A stretch of DNA of 64,000 nucleotides from Modestobacter sp. L9-4 (GTDB taxonomy: Bacteria; Actinomycetota; Actinomycetes; Mycobacteriales; Geodermatophilaceae): contig NZ_CP077800.1 in the NCBI RefSeq assembly GCF_019112525.1, positions 124,001 to 188,000 of the forward strand, in the 5' to 3' direction. Numbering within the stretch: the first letter of the stretch is position 1; each line of letters begins with the position of its first letter. Below are positions 60,565 to 64,000 of the stretch, piece after piece. The notes under the pieces were generated by a model. It was not told the origin of the DNA. It made no database searches and saw nothing but the letters and a program-made list of their open reading frames with translations. Made by a program: the position numbers and the translations under genes.

Positions 60565-61470
60565 TCAGCCGCGCGTCAGGCCCTGCCGCAGCTCCTCCAG
60601 CGCCCGGGCCAGGTCCACCCGCGGCGTCCAGCCCCAGCGGCGCGCCCGGTCGGTGCGCAGCTGCCCGGTCCACACCGGCTCGTCGGTCCACTCCGGCTCC
60701 ACGCCCAGGGCGTCGGTCACCGTGCCGAGGTAGTCCCCCCACGTCGCCGGCTCGCCCGCCACCAGGACGGCGGTCGTGCCGCCGGCCACCGGGCCCTGCT
60801 CCGGGTCCTCGGCGGTGGCGATCGCGCCGGTGGCGAGGTCGGCGACGAGGGCCGCCAGGTCCTCGACGTGCACCCAGGCCCACGACCGCGCGGGGTTCTC
60901 CCGGCGCGCACCGGTCCGGGCCTCCTCCGGGCGCAGCGTGTTCCAGACCGACGTCTCCCCCGCGCCCATGATCGCCGGCGGGCGGACCAGCACCGTGGTG
61001 AGACCGCCGACCTCGGCGAGCGCGACGTCGGTGGCGTACTTCGTGTCGGGGTAGTCGCCGCTGCCCTCCGGGAGCAGCGGACCGTCCTCGGCGATGTCGC
61101 CCACGCCGGCCGAGCGGTCGTGGACCCCGGCCGTGGACAGGTGCACGAACCGGGCCACGCCGGCGTCGCGGGCCGCGCGGGCCAGGACCGGCGTCCCCTC
61201 CACGGCCACCCGGTGCTGCACGTCGCGGGGCGAGCCCATCGGGTGGACGGTCGTGACCACGGCGTCGGCGCCGGAGACCAGGGTGGCGGCGAAGGCCTCG
61301 TCGGCGAAGTCGCCGACGTGCTCGACGACCCCGGCCAGCGCGGGCGCGGTGCCGGCACGCCGGACGACGGCGCGCACCTGCGCCGACCGCTGCACCAGGG
61401 CCCGGCACACGGCCGCGCCGACCAGACCGTTGGCGCCGGTCACCACCACGACGGGAGAGGAGCTGCTCAT
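60565..61470 (-). CDS. NAD(P)-binding epimerase/NmrA-like protein
   Basis: 301 residues of the extended/atypical SDR class: VVVVTGANGLVGAAVCRALV near 7-26, VVTTVHPMG near 70, FVHLSTAGVHD near 107, and a Tyr-x3-Lys at YPDTKYATD near 140. The ATG at 61470 gives MSSSSPVVVV. Likely co-directional operon member with the SDR 66 bp downstream. Confidence 0.83.
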   Translation of the reverse strand: MSSSSPVVVVTGANGLVGAAVCRALVQRSAQVRAVVRRAGTAPALAGVVEHVGDFADEAFAATLVSGADAVVTTVHPMGSPRDVQHRVAVEGTPVLARAARDAGVARFVHLSTAGVHDRSAGVGDIAEDGPLLPEGSGDYPDTKYATDVALAEVGGLTTVLVRPPAIMGAGETSVWNTLRPEEARTGARRENPARSWAWVHVEDLAALVADLATGAIATAEDPEQGPVAGGTTAVLVAGEPATWGDYLGTVTDALGVEPEWTDEPVWTGQLRTDRARRWGWTPRVDLARALEELRQGLTRG

Positions 61471-61528
61471 GGCGCCCACCCTGCCAGTGACCGGCCGGCG
61501 TCCTCGCAGCGACCGGGACCGCCCGGGC

Positions 61529-62968
61529 TCAGCCGGAACGCCGGTCCCGCCGGTCGGCCACCGCCGTCCGGGCCGCGGCAGCCAGGACGTGCGGCCGCAG
61601 CAGCGCCGTGGGGCGGTCGAGCATCCCGTAGACCCGGATGTCGACGTCGGCCACCGCCGGGTCCCGGGTGGCGGCGGCCAGCACCCGGTCGAGGAAGCCG
61701 TACCGGAGCCGGGCCACGACCCCCGGCCGGGCACCTCCAGCGGTGGGGAAGCGCGTGTCCTGGTTCGTCGAGACCGACCACGGCAGCACGTTCCGCCACG
61801 CGAGGCGTCGCTGGAACCGTGCGGCCAGGCCGTCGAGCCGCCCGTCGGGCAGCCGGCGCCGCTGGTCGCGCAGGCACTCGTCCAGGGTCTCCGCACCCAG
61901 GGCCGCGGTCGTGATGCCCTGCCCGTAGACCGGGTTGTAGGCGCACACCGCGTCGCCCAGGACCACGAACCGCTCCGGCCAGCGCCGCATGCGGTGGAAC
62001 TCCCACCGCCGGTTCGTCGTCCCCCGGTGGGCGAACGCCGGGCCCAGCGGTTCGGCGTCCGCGATCGCCTCGGCGATGACCGGGTGCGGCAGCCGGCGGG
62101 CGAAGGCGGTGAACCCCGCCTCGTCGGTGGGCGGCTGGTCGGCCCCGGTGCCCATCAGCGCCAGCATCCACCGGCCGCCCTCGACCGGGTACAGGTAGCC
62201 GCCGACCCGGGCCGAGGGTGGCTGCGCCATCACCATCGCCGCCTTCCAGTCGGCGGTGCAGCCCGCGGGGACCCGGTAGCTGCGGGTGGCGTAACCGAGC
62301 TGGGGGTCGATCAGGGTCAGCTGGGGCGTGCCGTACCCGAGCTCGGTCAGCCACGCCGAGGCCCGCGAGCCCCGCCCGGACGCATCGACGACCAGGTCCG
62401 CGTCGACCTCGGCCTCGGTGCCGTCGCGGTCCCGGGTCACCACGCCGACGACCCCACCGTCCCCGGCCCGCAACCCGGTCACCTGGGTGCCGGTGACGAG
62501 CGTGACGCCGGGCAGGGCGCACAGCCGCCGGCGCACGGTGGCCTCGATCAGCGGCCGGCTCGCCGACAGCGCCTCGAAGCCGGCCGCGCGCCGGTCGATC
62601 GACCCGACGGGCGTCACCATCTGCACGTCGCCGGGCACCCGCAGCCGGACCGCCCCGGCCGCCAGCAGGTCGTCGTCCCAGCCGGGGAACAGCTGCTCGA
62701 TGCTCTGCCGGCCACGCGCGAGGAGCACGTGCAGCTGACGCCCGTGCGGCACCCCCCGCCGGGCGTCCGCGCCGTCGGGGAGCTCGTCCCGCTCCACCAC
62801 CGTGACCTGGGGGAAGTGGTCGGTCAACACCCGCGCGGCGAGCAGGCCCGCCATGCTCCCGCCGATCACGACCGCGGTGGCGGGCTCCCCCGGGCCGCCC
62901 GGCCGGCGCCGCGCGACCGGGCCAGCTCGGGGTACGGGGCGGGGTGGGACGGCAGGTGACCGGGCCAC
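61529..62968 (-). CDS. FAD-dependent monooxygenase/epoxidase-like protein
   Basis: 479 residues. AVVIGGSMAGLLAARVL near 34 binds the FAD ADP moiety, DLVVDASGRGSRASAWL near 210 is the second motif, and VLGDAVCAYNPVYGQGITTAA near 330 is the GD motif of PHBH-type flavoproteins in the form seen in LasC-like epoxidases. Start set at the GTG at 62968 with an AGGGAG ribosome site; the 30-residue Arg/Pro leader is uncertain. Substrate unknown. Confidence 0.83.
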   Translation of the reverse strand: MARSPAVPPRPVPRAGPVARRRPGGPGEPATAVVIGGSMAGLLAARVLTDHFPQVTVVERDELPDGADARRGVPHGRQLHVLLARGRQSIEQLFPGWDDDLLAAGAVRLRVPGDVQMVTPVGSIDRRAAGFEALSASRPLIEATVRRRLCALPGVTLVTGTQVTGLRAGDGGVVGVVTRDRDGTEAEVDADLVVDASGRGSRASAWLTELGYGTPQLTLIDPQLGYATRSYRVPAGCTADWKAAMVMAQPPSARVGGYLYPVEGGRWMLALMGTGADQPPTDEAGFTAFARRLPHPVIAEAIADAEPLGPAFAHRGTTNRRWEFHRMRRWPERFVVLGDAVCAYNPVYGQGITTAALGAETLDECLRDQRRRLPDGRLDGLAARFQRRLAWRNVLPWSVSTNQDTRFPTAGGARPGVVARLRYGFLDRVLAAATRDPAVADVDIRVYGMLDRPTALLRPHVLAAAARTAVADRRDRRSG

Positions 62969-63023
62969 GGTGGCTCCCTCCGCCGAGGACGGTCGGGGCA
63001 CCGCCCGGGCAGGACAACGGTCC

Positions 63024-63078
63024 CAGCAGCCGGGCCCCCTGGGAAGCCCCGCCGGAGGACCCCCGGGCCCGGCTGCTG
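63024..63078. terminator. Long inverted repeat between hydrolase and monooxygenase genes
   Basis: CAGCAGCCGGGCCC and its exact complement GGGCCCGGCTGCTG are 27 nt apart, between the hydrolase stop and the monooxygenase start on the same strand. It could terminate the hydrolase transcript or be an operator. Confidence 0.5.
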
Positions 63079-63205
63079 TGCGCCGGCTCGCCGGAGGGCG
63101 TCGGGGTGCCGGCCGCCTGCCGCCGGGACAACCCGTTCGCCGCCACCACGCAGCTGCCCACCGTGTGGCGCTGACCGGTCGCGGCACCCGGTACCGGCCC
63201 GGCGC

Positions 63206-64000
63206 TCAGCGGGTCAGCAGATCCCGGACGGTGGCGACGACGAGGTCGGGGTCCTGCTCGGCCATGAAGTGCCCGGCCGACGCCGTCCGGTGCACCAGGT
63301 CCGGCGCCCACGCGCCCCACAGCGCAGCGGCGTCGAAGCCCAGGGCGCTCCCCCAGTCCTGTTGCAGCACCGCGACCGGCATGGTCAGCCGCACCCCGGC
63401 GTCCCGGTCGGCGCGGTCGTGCTCGACGTCGATGCCGGCGCTGGCCCGGTAGTCGGCCACGATCGAGGGCACCCGGGCCGCACTGGCCCGCAGGTACTCC
63501 GCGCGCACGTCGGCCGGGAAGAGCTCCGCACTCCCCCAGGCGTCGAGGAAGGAGCCGAAGAACGCATCGGCGGTGGCGGTGATCATCGCCTCGGGGAGGC
63601 CGGGCGGTTGGGCCATCAGGTACAGGTGCCAGGCGACCGCGGCCTGCACGCCGTGCAGGATGTCCCAGGAGTCCAGGGTGGGCAGCACGTCGAGGGAGCC
63701 GAGGTGGGTGACGACGTCGGGGTGGTCCAGCCCCGCGCGGACGGCGACCAGCGCACCCCGGTCGTGGCCGACGAGGGCGAACCGCTCGTGCCCGAGCTCG
63801 CGGGCCAGCGCGACGACGTCGGCGGCCATGGTGCGGGCGCTGTAGGTGTCCGGACCGTCCTCGGCCGGGGCGTCGCTGGCGCCGTAGCCGCGCAGGTCCG
63901 GGCAGATGACGGTGCGGTCGGCGGCCAGCGCCGGGGCGACGTGGCGCCACATGAGGTGCGTCTGCGGGAAGCCGTGCAGCAGGACGAGCGCCGGCCCGCT
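63206..64000 (-). CDS. Alpha/beta hydrolase, haloacetate-dehalogenase-like (5' end outside window)
   Basis: 265 C-terminal codons are visible and the frame is still open at the edge. VLLHGFPQTHLMWRH (oxyanion loop), DLRGYGASD, then the nucleophile elbow VGHDRGALVAVRAGLDHPD with Asp instead of Ser, and late His in SAGHFMAEQDP. WHLYLMAQPPGLPEAMI matches the cap of fluoroacetate/haloacetate dehalogenases and epoxide hydrolases. The Arg four residues after the nucleophile in fluoroacetate dehalogenase is Leu here, so the substrate may differ. Confidence 0.82.
   Translation of the reverse strand, partial: SGPALVLLHGFPQTHLMWRHVAPALAADRTVICPDLRGYGASDAPAEDGPDTYSARTMAADVVALARELGHERFALVGHDRGALVAVRAGLDHPDVVTHLGSLDVLPTLDSWDILHGVQAAVAWHLYLMAQPPGLPEAMITATADAFFGSFLDAWGSAELFPADVRAEYLRASAARVPSIVADYRASAGIDVEHDRADRDAGVRLTMPVAVLQQDWGSALGFDAAALWGAWAPDLVHRTASAGHFMAEQDPDLVVATVRDLLTR

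Noticed and set aside
62944-63174. Small + strand frame ending TTQLPTVWR
   Set aside because: Overlaps the monooxygenase start and a long inverted repeat; no ribosome site or recognisable family.

Overview
The window is very G+C-rich, densely coding actinobacterial chromosome. It carries the Pup-proteasome system (pup, dop, pafA, prcB, prcA, arc/mpa, pafBC), the mycothiol ligase gene mshC, Tat export genes, and several actinobacteria-only families (DUF3866, DUF3090, SCO1664-like, DUF4333, DUF5703). Many genes have a TANNNT -10 hexamer exactly 6 nt before an ATG/GTG, the mark of leaderless transcription. I infer a member of the Geodermatophilaceae or a close relative. This is inference from gene content; I ran no database search.

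Layout. 1-5 kb: partial amidohydrolase, L-erythro-3,5-diaminohexanoate dehydrogenase (kdd), GNAT, PlsC-type acyltransferase, then about 1.06 kb of apparently non-coding DNA with three copies of a 14-bp motif, then an integrase-like protein without the expected catalytic Arg. 5-9 kb: Rv2578c-type radical SAM gene under a likely LexA/SOS box, Lrp/AsnC regulator, M24 peptidase, 5'-3' exonuclease. 8.8-32 kb: Pup-proteasome supercluster, in this order: DUF4333, helY, tatC, tatA, small membrane protein, pafC, pafB, DUF3866, SDR, pafA, photolyase-like gene, prcA, prcB, endonuclease VII-type gene (frameshifted by a 26-bp tandem duplication), pup, 2H phosphoesterase, mycothiol-dependent-type enzyme (stop lost), dop, arc, trmI, RecB-like nuclease, methyltransferase.

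32-37.5 kb: HAD hydrolase, then an accessory surface/copper block: class F sortase, a CHRD/EF-hand surface protein, copC and a copD-cupredoxin fusion, GNAT. 37.6-50.7 kb: metH, PAC2 protein, SDR with divergent XRE regulator, dgt, mshC, VOC protein, small membrane protein, SCO1664-like, DUF3090, histidine phosphatase, uppP. 50.8-59 kb: aldo/keto reductase, RecD2-like helicase, GlsB/YeaQ protein, DUF2470 protein with an iron-box-like site, rpsD, small proteins, SpoIIE-type phosphatase, M20 peptidase, tRNA-Leu(GAG). 59-64 kb: accessory oxidoreductases and a partial haloacetate-dehalogenase-like hydrolase.

As far as I recall the M. tuberculosis H37Rv map, much of the order matches Rv2089c-Rv2141c (pepE, 5'-3' exonuclease, DUF4333, helY, tatCA, pafCBA, prcAB, pup, dop, mpa, trmI, recB-like, metH, PAC2, mshC, DUF3090, phosphatase, uppP, M20). 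The interesting material lies where this backbone is interrupted or decorated. In the proteasome block, Dop prepares Pup, PafA ligates it, ARC unfolds the tagged protein and PrcA/PrcB degrade it, while PafBC is the DNA-damage activator encoded alongside.
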